A stretch of 49,392 nucleotides of DNA from Phaeodactylibacter sp. GTDB taxonomy: Bacteria > Bacteroidota > Bacteroidia > Chitinophagales > Saprospiraceae. Position 1 is the first letter of the stretch. Each line of letters begins with the position of its first letter. The position numbers and the translations under genes are program-made. A model generated the notes under the pieces. It was not told the origin of the DNA. It saw only the letters and a program-made list of their open reading frames with translations, and searched no databases. Where the stretch lies: the NCBI GenBank assembly GCA_024103175.1, contig JAGFJE010000046.1, positions 1 through 49,392 of the forward strand, written 5' to 3'. Shown here piece by piece: positions 24,900 to 33,643 of the stretch.

Positions 24900-26360
24900 A
24901 TGAAAAATATACTCACCTTATTTTCAGCCATGGCCCTGATTTTTCTTTCGGCCTGTGACGATGACCTGCTGCTGACTCCTCCGAGCAGCCTCTCCGTAGA
25001 GAGTTTCTTTAAAAGTGAGGAAGATGCCCAAAGCGCGGTCAATGGTATGTACGCTCAAATGAGGAACGTCGCCAACAGCATATACCTTTATGGTGACTGG
25101 AGAGGAGACCATACTGAACAAACCGACCTGGGGACCGGCAGCGATGTGATCCGGAACGAACTGAAGGATGACGTCGGGGGAACAGACTGGGGCGCTTTTT
25201 ACGCTTTGATCAATGACGCCAACCTGATCATCAGGCTGGTGCCGGATATTGAATTTGTAGACGAGGGCAAGAAAAACGACCTGCTGGCTCAGGCATATTT
25301 CGTGCGGGCCTGGGCCTACTACCAGGTCGTTCGTATCTGGGGTGATGCTCCTCTGCTGACCGAAGGTTTCCTTTCTCCTGATCAGGAAGGCATTGTGCCC
25401 GGCCAGAGGGACCCCGCCGCCCAGATCTTCTCGCAGGTCAAGGCCGACCTGGAATCGGCGCTCGACCATTTCGCCGGCGATGGCATCAGCAGCCGCTATG
25501 CTGTTTCGAAGCCGGCTGCCAACACCCTCAAGGCCGATGTGTATCTCTGGACCGCCAAGCGGGAAGGCGGAGGCGCCGCCGACCTCAACACGGCCCTGGA
25601 AGCCGTCAACCAGGTGATTGGCCATCCGGACCTGGAACTGGCGCCTTTTACGGCCCTTTTTAGGACGACCACTGCCACCGGGGCGGATATTCTTTCCATG
25701 TACCGAGACGTGATCGAGCCCGGATACCAGCCCTGGTACCGAAATTATATGCTACAGATCCAGAATTACGTTTCCCTTTCTGACGAAGACAAGGCAAGGA
25801 TACCGCTTATGGTGGGCGGCGCCCGTTTCTATGCTCCGACTCAGATACTGAAGGATCAGTTTGCGGAGAATGCCGCCCTGGGCAATGGGCAGGAGGATAT
25901 TCGCCTGCCCATCACCGTCCTGGATTATGATTTCAATAACGAACAGCGGGCTCACCTGGTGAAATTCATTGGTGATCCGGGTATTGAAGCCAATGAATAC
26001 ACGGATGACCATAAACTATACCGCTACGCGGATGCGATCCTGATGCGGGCGGAGATACAGAATGCACTGGGCAAACCCGATGATGCAGTCGCCGACCTCA
26101 ATATGACCCGCAACCGGGCCGGTATCGGTGACTATGAAGGAGGAATGTCTCAGGAGGAGGTGGATGACGCCATTCTTCTGGAAAGGGCAGTCGAGTTTGC
26201 TTTTGAGGCAAAAAGGTGGTGGGACCTGGTTCGCTTTGATAAGGCGTATGAACTCGTCCCGAGCCTCATCGGCCGGGAAGGCGAACAGCCCATCCTATGG
26301 CCGATCTCACAGAACACCATGGCGCTGAACCCGAACCTGCAACAGACGCCGGGGTATTAG
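24900..26360 (+). CDS. susD: SusD/RagB-type surface glycan-binding lipoprotein
   Basis: A 486-residue lipoprotein (signal ending LIFLSAC followed by DDD, the surface-export-like acidic start). It has SusD features: SLSVESFFKSEEDAQSAVNG near the N terminus, TPR-like helices with AQAYFVRAWAYYQVVRIWGD (about 130-150), and the C-terminal RRWWDLVRF-type block, here FEAKRWWDLVRF, before the terminal NPNLQQTPGY. It caps the SusC barrel from outside and hands over the glycan. It is co-transcribed with susC. Confidence 0.95.
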   Translation: MKNILTLFSAMALIFLSACDDDLLLTPPSSLSVESFFKSEEDAQSAVNGMYAQMRNVANSIYLYGDWRGDHTEQTDLGTGSDVIRNELKDDVGGTDWGAFYALINDANLIIRLVPDIEFVDEGKKNDLLAQAYFVRAWAYYQVVRIWGDAPLLTEGFLSPDQEGIVPGQRDPAAQIFSQVKADLESALDHFAGDGISSRYAVSKPAANTLKADVYLWTAKREGGGAADLNTALEAVNQVIGHPDLELAPFTALFRTTTATGADILSMYRDVIEPGYQPWYRNYMLQIQNYVSLSDEDKARIPLMVGGARFYAPTQILKDQFAENAALGNGQEDIRLPITVLDYDFNNEQRAHLVKFIGDPGIEANEYTDDHKLYRYADAILMRAEIQNALGKPDDAVADLNMTRNRAGIGDYEGGMSQEEVDDAILLERAVEFAFEAKRWWDLVRFDKAYELVPSLIGREGEQPILWPISQNTMALNPNLQQTPGY

Positions 26361-26362
26361 CA

Positions 26363-26396
26363 ATTTGTCAATTAAATGCTGTGACAAATTTTTCTG
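26363..26396 (+). terminator. AT-rich hairpin after susD
   Basis: AATTTGTCA (26363-26371) pairs perfectly with TGACAAATT (26383-26391) across an 11-base loop and runs into TTTTTCT. It lies just after the susD stop and may terminate or attenuate the transcript. Confidence 0.5.
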
Positions 26397-26401
26397 AGGT
26401 T

Positions 26402-26450
26402 AGACTTGACAAGTTTCCCGCAGGCGCATCGCTGAAAACTTGTCAAGTCT
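26402..26450. repeat. Perfect 15-bp inverted repeat with GACTTGACAAGT core
   Basis: AGACTTGACAAGTTT at 26402-26416 is the exact reverse complement of 26436-26450, with a 19-base loop. Each arm contains the near palindrome ACTTGACAAGT. It lies in the 245-base gap between susD and the esterase gene and could be an operator, a processing hairpin or an intergenic repeat. Confidence 0.65.
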
Positions 26451-26605
26451 TTCCTGGAGTTACAAAACTTAATTTGGAGTCAAAAGTTTCATACATTGCC
26501 TTTTTGCGGAGGGGATCAGGGTTCCCCTCTTTTTCGTTTTTCGGAGGGGCAAGTTTTAGGCGGCCCCTCATTTCCTATTCCTATTCGATTAAAATACAGG
26601 TCGAT

Positions 26606-28162
26606 ATGCATCGATTCACCATGCGCTTATTTTTTTGCCTTCTGGCCGGGCTTTCCTTTCCGGCAGGCGCCTGGGCCCAGGTGGAACTGCCCGAAATATT
26701 CAGCCATCACATGGTGCTGCAGAGAGGCCTGCCCATTCCGGTGTGGGGAACGGCCGTCAGCGGGGCGTCCCTGGAGTTGTCTCTTGGCCAGTATTTGGCC
26801 AGTACGAAGGCCGGCCAATCCGGGAACTGGCGGGCCACCCTACCTCCGATGCAGGCCGGCGGGCCGTACGAACTGGCCATCCGGTCGGAAGGGGAAACCA
26901 TCCGGCTGGAAGACATTTACATCGGGGAAGTGTGGCTCTGCTCCGGCCAGTCGAATATGGAGTGGCCGCTGGAGAAATGCGCGACAGGACCCGAAGAGAT
27001 CCCGCAGGCAGGCAGGCCGCTTCTCCGCTTTTTCCAGATGAAAAAGAAGCATCCCCTCGACGATACACCGTTCAGTGACAGCCAGCTGGGCGCCTTTACC
27101 AAAGGGGCGTTCTTTCATCCGGCAAAATGGGAGCGCTGCACTCCGGAAACGGCGGCGCCCTTTTCCGGAGTGGCCTATTTCTTTGGTAAGGCCCTGCAGG
27201 ATTCCCTGAAAATGGCCGTCGGCCTGGTCCTGAACGCCGTGGGCGGATCGCCCGCCCAGTCGTGGATCAGTGAAGCGGCGCTGGCGGCCCACCCCCAGTT
27301 GGAATTCCTCGTCAACCTGCCCCCCGGCAAAAGCTGGCTGGAACTGGAAGGTATTCACCCCTGGCTGGCTGTCCGGGCCCGGGAGAACTGGGCCGGCTGG
27401 AAAGGCACGGAAGGAGAGCCGGCCTTGCCGGGCCATCCTTTCGCGCCTTCCTATTTATATGAGAATGCCATTAAGCCCATTGCGCCTTACGCCATTCGCG
27501 GAGCGACATGGTACCAGGGCGAATCGAATGCTACGCATCCCGGATCCTATTTTGCCATGATGGAAGCGATGCTCGCTTGCTGGCGGCGCCTATGGGGGCA
27601 GGGAGATTTTCCGTTCCTCTTTGTCCAGTTGCCGGCGATTGGCAACCGCAGCCTGTGGCCGGAATTCCGGGAAGCCCAGGGCCATTGCCTGTCTCTGCCG
27701 AATACGGGAATGGTAGTGGCCATTGACGAGGGCCACCCGACGGACGTACATCCCAGAGAAAAGAAAGTGATCGGGCAACGCCTCGCCGGCCTGGCGCTCG
27801 CCAGGGCTTATGGCAGGGACATCCTGACGGAAAGCCCTGTCCTGGCCGCTGCAGAATGCAGTTGGGAAAACCGCCAGGCCACGCTTTTTTTCAGGAATAC
27901 CGGAGACGGCCTGAAAACAGCGGATGGAAAAGCGCCGGAAGGTTTCACCTTTCAGGGATACACCACAGGAGGGGCGGCCGAAACGATCCTCCTCCCTGAA
28001 AAGATAATCATTGAGAAAAATACGGTGAAACTCACCTGGCCTGACGGTTTTTTGCCCGTCATGGTGAAATATGGCTGGGCTCCCGCTCCGGTGAATAACA
28101 TGGCCAACAGCGCGGGCCTGCCCATAGCCCCTTTTCGGGCCCCGTTGCCGGGAAATAACTGA
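26606..28162 (+). CDS. nanS: Sialate O-acetylesterase (SASA/SGNH type), exported
   Basis: A 518-residue protein with a signal peptide (MRLFFCLLAGLSFPAGAWAQ). ELPEIFSHHMVLQRG is the usual N-terminal block of bacterial sialate O-acetylesterases, followed by CSGQSNMEWPLE carrying the nucleophile Ser, and GATWYQGESNA as block III. The protein removes O-acetyl groups from sialic acid so that sialidase and NanA can act. The frame is open from 26297, but the ATG at 26606 (or 26621) begins the signal peptide; the earlier part overlaps the susD end and the hairpins. It belongs to the rightward arm of the sialic-acid locus. Confidence 0.9.
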   Translation: MHRFTMRLFFCLLAGLSFPAGAWAQVELPEIFSHHMVLQRGLPIPVWGTAVSGASLELSLGQYLASTKAGQSGNWRATLPPMQAGGPYELAIRSEGETIRLEDIYIGEVWLCSGQSNMEWPLEKCATGPEEIPQAGRPLLRFFQMKKKHPLDDTPFSDSQLGAFTKGAFFHPAKWERCTPETAAPFSGVAYFFGKALQDSLKMAVGLVLNAVGGSPAQSWISEAALAAHPQLEFLVNLPPGKSWLELEGIHPWLAVRARENWAGWKGTEGEPALPGHPFAPSYLYENAIKPIAPYAIRGATWYQGESNATHPGSYFAMMEAMLACWRRLWGQGDFPFLFVQLPAIGNRSLWPEFREAQGHCLSLPNTGMVVAIDEGHPTDVHPREKKVIGQRLAGLALARAYGRDILTESPVLAAAECSWENRQATLFFRNTGDGLKTADGKAPEGFTFQGYTTGGAAETILLPEKIIIEKNTVKLTWPDGFLPVMVKYGWAPAPVNNMANSAGLPIAPFRAPLPGNN

Positions 28163-28293
28163 TGGCTAAATGTTTTCCGTAAATATTTGCGGCGCCGCCG
28201 GTTAAATTATCCGGAAGGAGTATTGGTGGAAAGCCCATTTTTTTCTTTATTTCATAATCAGGACTACTAGTATATGAAACGAAGAAAGAAAAA

Positions 28294-31200
28294 ATGAGTT
28301 GCCGGGCCCTTTTTCTGGTTTTTTTCATCCTTCCGGGAGTTGCGTTCTCCCAGGGGCGCTTCATCAAGTTTGACCGGATGACGACCAAGAGCGGGCTTCC
28401 GCAGGAGCACGTTTCTTCCATCGCTCAGGACCACAACGGCTTCCTGTGGCTCGGGATGGAGTTTGGCCTGGCGCGTTATGACGGCTATTCCTTCAAGACG
28501 TACAGGAACGACCCCAACGACTCCACCAGCATCAGCAGCAATATCATCCGTGCGCTTTTTATTGACGAGCAAGGTTATATCTGGATCGGGACGGACGGCG
28601 GCGGCGTTTGCCGCTTCGATCCAAGGAAAGAACAATTTACCTCCTTTAAACACGAACCGGATAACCCCAACAGCCTGAGTGGCAACCGGGTATACAGTAT
28701 TGCGGCTGACCGGGATGGCAACATCTGGGCCGCCACTCTGACCAAGGGCCTGAACCGGATAAGCTTCAGCCCCACCGGCGATGGCCAATGTAACGTTTCC
28801 AATCCTTGTTTTACCCGCTTTCGTTATGACCCGAACGTGCCGAACAGCCTCTCTGACGATAATGTATGGACGATCCTCATCGACGACAGGAACCGGCTCT
28901 GGGCGGGAACAGCTTCCGCCGGCCTGAACATGCTGGACCTCAATGGCCCGATCGATGAGAATGCTTCCTTCAGGCGGTATCAGCAAGATCCCGGCGACCC
29001 TTTCAGTATCAGCAGCAATGCCATTAAATCCCTGTATAAGGACAGCCGGGGCGCCCTCTGGGTAGGCACGGAATTCAAGGGCCTGAACCGCTTTGATGAC
29101 GCGGAAGGGAAATTTTACTACTACGAGTTCCGGCAGCGGGACCCACACAGCTTAAGCCACAACCACGTATCCTGTATACTGGAAGATAAGAACGGTGTTT
29201 TCTGGCTGGGCACCAACGGAGGAGGGATCAATATCTTCGACCGGGAAAAAGAAATCTTTTACCCCTTCACCGAAACACCCGGCGACCCGTACTGCCTGAA
29301 CGGACAACTGGTCAACACCATCTTTCAAAGCAGTTCGGGGGTCCTCTGGATCGGGATGGCCAATAAGGGCCTGAACTGGATCGACCCTCAGAAGCAGCAG
29401 TTTCAGCACTATTACTCCATAGCCGGGAAAGCAGACGGCCTGAGCGGCAACCTGGTCAAAGCCATTTATGAAAGCCGCGATGGCGAAATATGGGTAGGCA
29501 CCTACAGCGGGGGGCTGAACCATTTTGACCCGGAAACGGAAGTATTTACCCATTATCTGCAGGACAATGCCGCCAGTAATAATGTCCAGCGCATCTTTGA
29601 GGACAGGGAGGGGCGTTTCTGGGTGGGTACGGATGGAGGCGGCCTCTTCCTATTCGGCCGCCAAACCGGAACCTTCTCCGGTTTCAATCGCGGCGCCTCC
29701 GGGACCAAGCTCTCCGGCAAGGCGGTCTGGGCAATCGAGCAGGACCTGAACGGCAACCTCTGGATCGGCACCGCCGATGGAGGGCTTAACCGTTTCGATT
29801 GGGAAACGCGCCAGTTCCGGCAATTCCGCTTTGACCCCAATGACCCTCACAGCATCAACAGCAATGACGTCAGGGCTTTATTCCTCGATCACCTCGGCGT
29901 TTTATGGGTAGGCACCTACGGCGGCGGCCTGAACCGCTATAACCCGGTTGAGGAGTCCTTTAGCCACTATCGAACCATCCCCGGGGATTCCACCAGCATC
30001 AGCAACGACATAATTACTGATATCTTTGAATCGTCGAAGGACGGCCAGTTGTGGATCGGCACTTTCGGCGGCGGCCTGAATCGCTTTGACCGGCTGACGG
30101 GAGCCTTTACCGCTTACCGGGAAAAACACGGCCTGGCCAATGATGTGGTGAAAAGCATAGAGGAAGATATGGAGGGCAACCTTTGGATAGGAACCCTGAA
30201 AGGCATCAGCAAGTTTGGCCCTGAAACCGGGACGTTCGTCAATTACTCCATCAGCGACGGTTTACAGGGCTACGGGTTCAACCTGGGCGCTTCCTGCCAG
30301 GCGAAGGATAGCGTGCTGTATTTCGGCGGGACCAACGGCTTCAACCGCTTCTTTCCGGATAAGATCAATAAATTGCCCAATGATAAATATCCCTGCCTGA
30401 TCACCGACCTGAAGATTTTTAACCGGTCTATCCAGCCCGGGGAGGTCATCCGGAAAAAGGTCATTCTGGAAAAGGCCATCCACGAGCTCTCGGCCATTAC
30501 GATTCCCTATTTCATCGATGACTTCGCCTTCGAATTTGTCGCGCCCAACTTTGAAGGAGCCGAGAAGATCAAGTATGCCTATCAGCTGGAAGGCGCCAAC
30601 GAACAATGGCAGTACACGAATGCCAACCGCCGCTATGCCGCCTATACCAGCCTGCCCCCCGGCGACTATGTTTTTAAGGTGCGGGCAACCGATAAAGAAG
30701 GCGTATGGAACGGCGAGGTCACGGAGTTGAAGGTGGAGATCCTTCCCGCTCCCTGGGAAACCTTTTGGGCCTACCTTTTGTACGCCCTGTTGTTGGGCGG
30801 GGCGGTTTTCTTCATCCGCCGCCATAAGGCCGGCCGCATACGCCTGCTCAACGAACTCAAACTGGAACGGCTGGAGCGCCAGAAGACCCGTGAATTAAAT
30901 GAGATGAAGCTTCAATTCTTTACCAATATTTCCCATGAGATCCGGACGCCGCTGACCCTTATCCTGGGGCCGATCCGGGAACTGATCGCTTCGGGAGAGG
31001 GGGGAAGGGAAGTGCGCAACCAATTGCACAACATCAACCGAAACGCCAACCGCCTGCTCCTCCTGGTCAACCAGCTGCTGGAATTCAGGGAGCAGGAGGC
31101 CGGCCATACCAAAATGCAGGTGGCCAAGGGAGACCTGGTAAAATTCATCTCGGAAACCATCCTTTCTTTTAAAGAGGCCGCCAAGCAGCGGAATATTGAC

Positions 31201-32457
31201 TTTTCCTTCACGCACAACCGCGATGCCATCATGCTCTGGTATGACAACGACCTGATGGAAAAGGTTTTTTTCAACCTCCTGTCCAATGCGTTCAAGTTTA
31301 CACCGGACGGAGGTAAGGTGGCCGTTCACGCCATATTGCGGGAAGAAAGCGCCGAGGTCGTGGTCGAAGATAACGGCAGGGGTATCGAACAGAAGGACCT
31401 GCCCTTCATTTTTGACCGCTTTTACAAGTTCAATAAGGATTACCCCGGCAACTACCTGGGCAGCGGCATCGGGCTGGCCCTGGTCAAAGGCCTGGTGAAA
31501 TTGCACCACGGAGATATCCGTGTGGAAAGCACCCCCCATGAGTTTACGCGCTTTACCATCAGCTTGCCTACAGGGGTGAAGCACTTCAGGGATGAAGATA
31601 TCGTATCCGGGCATAAGGATAGTGAAGATGCGGCACACTACCGGATCGGCCGGCAGGAAGACTTTGAAGAAGCTGCCATTGCGCCGGCTGCCTCTGCAGA
31701 TGCGCCGGAATTGCTGATTATTGAGGATAACGATGACATCAGGAACTACCTCAGGAAGATCTTTACTCCGGAGTATCGCATCCGGGAAGCCTTGAACGGG
31801 AAGCAGGGGTGGGACCTGGCCATGCGTTACCTGCCCGCCCTCATTATCTCTGACATCATGATGCCGGAAATGGACGGCATCGCCCTCTGTAAAAAACTGA
31901 AAACAACGCTGGAAACCAGCCACATTCCCATTATCCTTCTCACCGCCAGGACTTCCCTTGTGTTTCAGGCCGAAGGCCTCGAAACGGGGGCCGACGACTA
32001 CATTACCAAACCGTTCAACCCCAGGTTGCTGAAGTTGAGAGCTCAGAACCTGATACATTCGAGAAAGCGGCTGCGGGAAAAGTTTGGCCGCCCGGTGTCC
32101 ATCGAGCCCCATGAGGTTACCATTACCACTCCGGACCAGGACCTGCTGCAACGGGCCATACAGGCAGTTGAAAAACACATGGATGATTCGAGCTTTGACG
32201 TCAATACGTTGGCCCGGGAGATCGGTATCAGCCGGCCGGTCCTTTACCGCAAATTACCTGCCATCACCGACCAGACCCCCAATGAGTTCATCCGAATCGT
32301 CCGCCTGAAAAGGGCCGCTCAGATCCTGGATCAGGCGGACCTGGCCGTTTCGGATGTTTGTTACAGAACGGGCTTCAAGACGCCCGAATATTTCAGCAAG
32401 TGCTTCCGGGAGTTCTTCGGGGTCCTGCCTTCCGAATATGCCCGCCAGAAAAAATGA
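28294..32457 (+). CDS. Hybrid two-component system sensor/regulator (HTCS)
   Basis: A 1387-residue single-chain regulator. A signal peptide (about 1-20) is followed by about 14 propeller repeats with the motifs WIGTDGGGVCRFD or WVGTYGGGLNRYN (about 25-690). A Y_Y_Y domain (about 725-815), one membrane helix (about 822-842), a HisKA domain with His881 in NISHEIRTPLT, and an ATPase (SGIGLALVKGLVKLH) come next. A receiver with Asp1187 in ISDIMMPEMDG and a C-terminal AraC-type DNA-binding domain (about 1285-1385, LAREIGISRPVLYRKL) complete it. It binds a periplasmic glycan fragment and activates its locus. It ends the rightward arm and is the obvious regulator of the adjacent nan/sus genes. Confidence 0.95.
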   Translation: MSCRALFLVFFILPGVAFSQGRFIKFDRMTTKSGLPQEHVSSIAQDHNGFLWLGMEFGLARYDGYSFKTYRNDPNDSTSISSNIIRALFIDEQGYIWIGTDGGGVCRFDPRKEQFTSFKHEPDNPNSLSGNRVYSIAADRDGNIWAATLTKGLNRISFSPTGDGQCNVSNPCFTRFRYDPNVPNSLSDDNVWTILIDDRNRLWAGTASAGLNMLDLNGPIDENASFRRYQQDPGDPFSISSNAIKSLYKDSRGALWVGTEFKGLNRFDDAEGKFYYYEFRQRDPHSLSHNHVSCILEDKNGVFWLGTNGGGINIFDREKEIFYPFTETPGDPYCLNGQLVNTIFQSSSGVLWIGMANKGLNWIDPQKQQFQHYYSIAGKADGLSGNLVKAIYESRDGEIWVGTYSGGLNHFDPETEVFTHYLQDNAASNNVQRIFEDREGRFWVGTDGGGLFLFGRQTGTFSGFNRGASGTKLSGKAVWAIEQDLNGNLWIGTADGGLNRFDWETRQFRQFRFDPNDPHSINSNDVRALFLDHLGVLWVGTYGGGLNRYNPVEESFSHYRTIPGDSTSISNDIITDIFESSKDGQLWIGTFGGGLNRFDRLTGAFTAYREKHGLANDVVKSIEEDMEGNLWIGTLKGISKFGPETGTFVNYSISDGLQGYGFNLGASCQAKDSVLYFGGTNGFNRFFPDKINKLPNDKYPCLITDLKIFNRSIQPGEVIRKKVILEKAIHELSAITIPYFIDDFAFEFVAPNFEGAEKIKYAYQLEGANEQWQYTNANRRYAAYTSLPPGDYVFKVRATDKEGVWNGEVTELKVEILPAPWETFWAYLLYALLLGGAVFFIRRHKAGRIRLLNELKLERLERQKTRELNEMKLQFFTNISHEIRTPLTLILGPIRELIASGEGGREVRNQLHNINRNANRLLLLVNQLLEFREQEAGHTKMQVAKGDLVKFISETILSFKEAAKQRNIDFSFTHNRDAIMLWYDNDLMEKVFFNLLSNAFKFTPDGGKVAVHAILREESAEVVVEDNGRGIEQKDLPFIFDRFYKFNKDYPGNYLGSGIGLALVKGLVKLHHGDIRVESTPHEFTRFTISLPTGVKHFRDEDIVSGHKDSEDAAHYRIGRQEDFEEAAIAPAASADAPELLIIEDNDDIRNYLRKIFTPEYRIREALNGKQGWDLAMRYLPALIISDIMMPEMDGIALCKKLKTTLETSHIPIILLTARTSLVFQAEGLETGADDYITKPFNPRLLKLRAQNLIHSRKRLREKFGRPVSIEPHEVTITTPDQDLLQRAIQAVEKHMDDSSFDVNTLAREIGISRPVLYRKLPAITDQTPNEFIRIVRLKRAAQILDQADLAVSDVCYRTGFKTPEYFSKCFREFFGVLPSEYARQKK

Positions 32458-32469
32458 GGCCCGCAGTAG

Positions 32470-33081
32470 TCACTCCCTCCTTGGTGTATAGAATATAATG
32501 ACCTGAACAATAATCCCTATGAAAACAAGCATGATCAATTCCAGCTTAGAGAAAAGTTTCGTCCTGTCCAGAGATTCCTGAGCTTCCTTTCTCAGGCGGC
32601 CTCCTTCATTCAGTTGAATTTCCGAAAGGCCGTCCAGGCTCCTGAGCACCATATCGAGCTTCTGTTTATACTGGCCGGTTTCGTCCTTACTCCGGCCAGT
32701 ATCGGATATTGCGGCCAACTGCGCTTCCAGGTCCTTGAGCTCTTCGTCCTTTTCCCGCAGCAACCGGAATACCTGGGCTTCCTTGGTGGTTAGCGTTGTT
32801 GTCGAAAATCGACCGATGTACTCATCGATCTGGCGGTTAATGTCTTTCAGGCTTTCCGCTGTAACCGAACCGAGGATCTCTTCGTATTTTTGGTGATACA
32901 GGCTGCTGAGCTGGTAAATGTAGTGTTGTGCTACGATCCTGTCTTCGTAAACGGAGTTCATGATGTGTTGAACATTTTCAAAGTGGTGTTTGTCCAGGCG
33001 ATTGGTAGCATAGATCAACAAGAAGACAATTATCAGCGATCCGGCTGTTCTAAACTTTCCAAGAAGGTTGTGTTTTGCCAT
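32470..33081 (-). CDS. Small membrane protein with MCP-type four-helix-bundle domain
   Basis: A 203-residue protein with one N-terminal membrane helix (about 12-25) and one near the C terminus (about 178-198), enclosing a 150-residue all-helical periplasmic domain. The pattern (NRLDKHHFENVQHIMNSVYEDRIVAQHYIY and YIGRFSTTTLTTKEAQVF) resembles the 4HB_MCP sensor domain of chemoreceptors. There is no HAMP, kinase or methyl-accepting domain, so it is a free-standing sensor module or a scaffold. It converges with the HTCS gene, 13 bases apart. Function unknown. Confidence 0.75.
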   Translation of the reverse strand: MAKHNLLGKFRTAGSLIIVFLLIYATNRLDKHHFENVQHIMNSVYEDRIVAQHYIYQLSSLYHQKYEEILGSVTAESLKDINRQIDEYIGRFSTTTLTTKEAQVFRLLREKDEELKDLEAQLAAISDTGRSKDETGQYKQKLDMVLRSLDGLSEIQLNEGGRLRKEAQESLDRTKLFSKLELIMLVFIGIIVQVIIFYTPRRE

Positions 33082-33643
33082 GTAGGTTATTTTTTGGCTC
33101 TGCTTTTCATTACAGTGTAAATTAAGTTCTTTTACACCCCCTCGCAGCCCTCTAACTCTCTAAAGGGAGAACCCCTTCCCGCAAAACCAATCTTATTGTT
33201 AATTGCGGGTGGCAGCTACTCTTTTAGGAGGCTGGGAGGCGGCGCAGGCAGTATAAATTTTTTTAAATTACAGTGTATTCACTGGACTTTGGACGTGCAA
33301 CCAATTTAAGTCGGAAGTGCGACCGTCTGGTCAGCCGGTTAAAAAGTCGGAAGTCGGAATAGGGCTCTAAATGGGCGCAAAACGCCTGCTTTTACTCCGT
33401 CAGTCGCTTCGCTCGTGTCCGACTTCCGACTTCCGATTTTCGCCTTCGACGCCGGAACGTCCAAAGTCCAGAGTGTATTCATTCCCTTGAAGATAATAAG
33501 TTTACATCAGAAAAAATTGTTCATGCCGAAGATCTGGCGTTTTCGCCACCGGGATATTTCTCACCCTGGCAGGAAGGATAGCGAAAGGGGAAGTATTTCC
33601 AATGGGGCCTTTCGGGAGATCGGGGCTATGCCCCGGGCATCTG
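33082..33643. other. 562-bp gap with a mobile-like element
   Basis: The gap lies between the start of the 4HB gene and the end of the symporter-hydrolase gene. It holds the promoter side of the 4HB gene and the 190-bp element at 33282-33471. A short open frame at 33415-33654 is translated repeat and has no support. Confidence 0.65.
33272..33481. mobile_element. 190-bp non-autonomous element with 15-bp inverted ends and 10-bp target duplication
   Basis: CTGGACTTTGGACGT at 33282-33296 is the exact reverse complement of 33457-33471. The perfect direct repeat AGTGTATTCA flanks the element (33272-33281 and 33472-33481), as expected for a target-site duplication. Inside is a further hairpin of GTCGGAA heptamers (about 33340-33437). 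There is no coding capacity. Confidence 0.8.

Noticed and set aside
26297..26605. Upstream extension of the O-acetylesterase frame
   Set aside because: It overlaps the susD end and two hairpins and precedes a clear signal peptide that must be N-terminal.
28274..28297. A seven-codon basic mini-frame that overlaps the HTCS start as ATGA
   Set aside because: It could be a leader peptide, but its length and Lys-rich content are easily explained by an A/G-rich ribosome-binding region.
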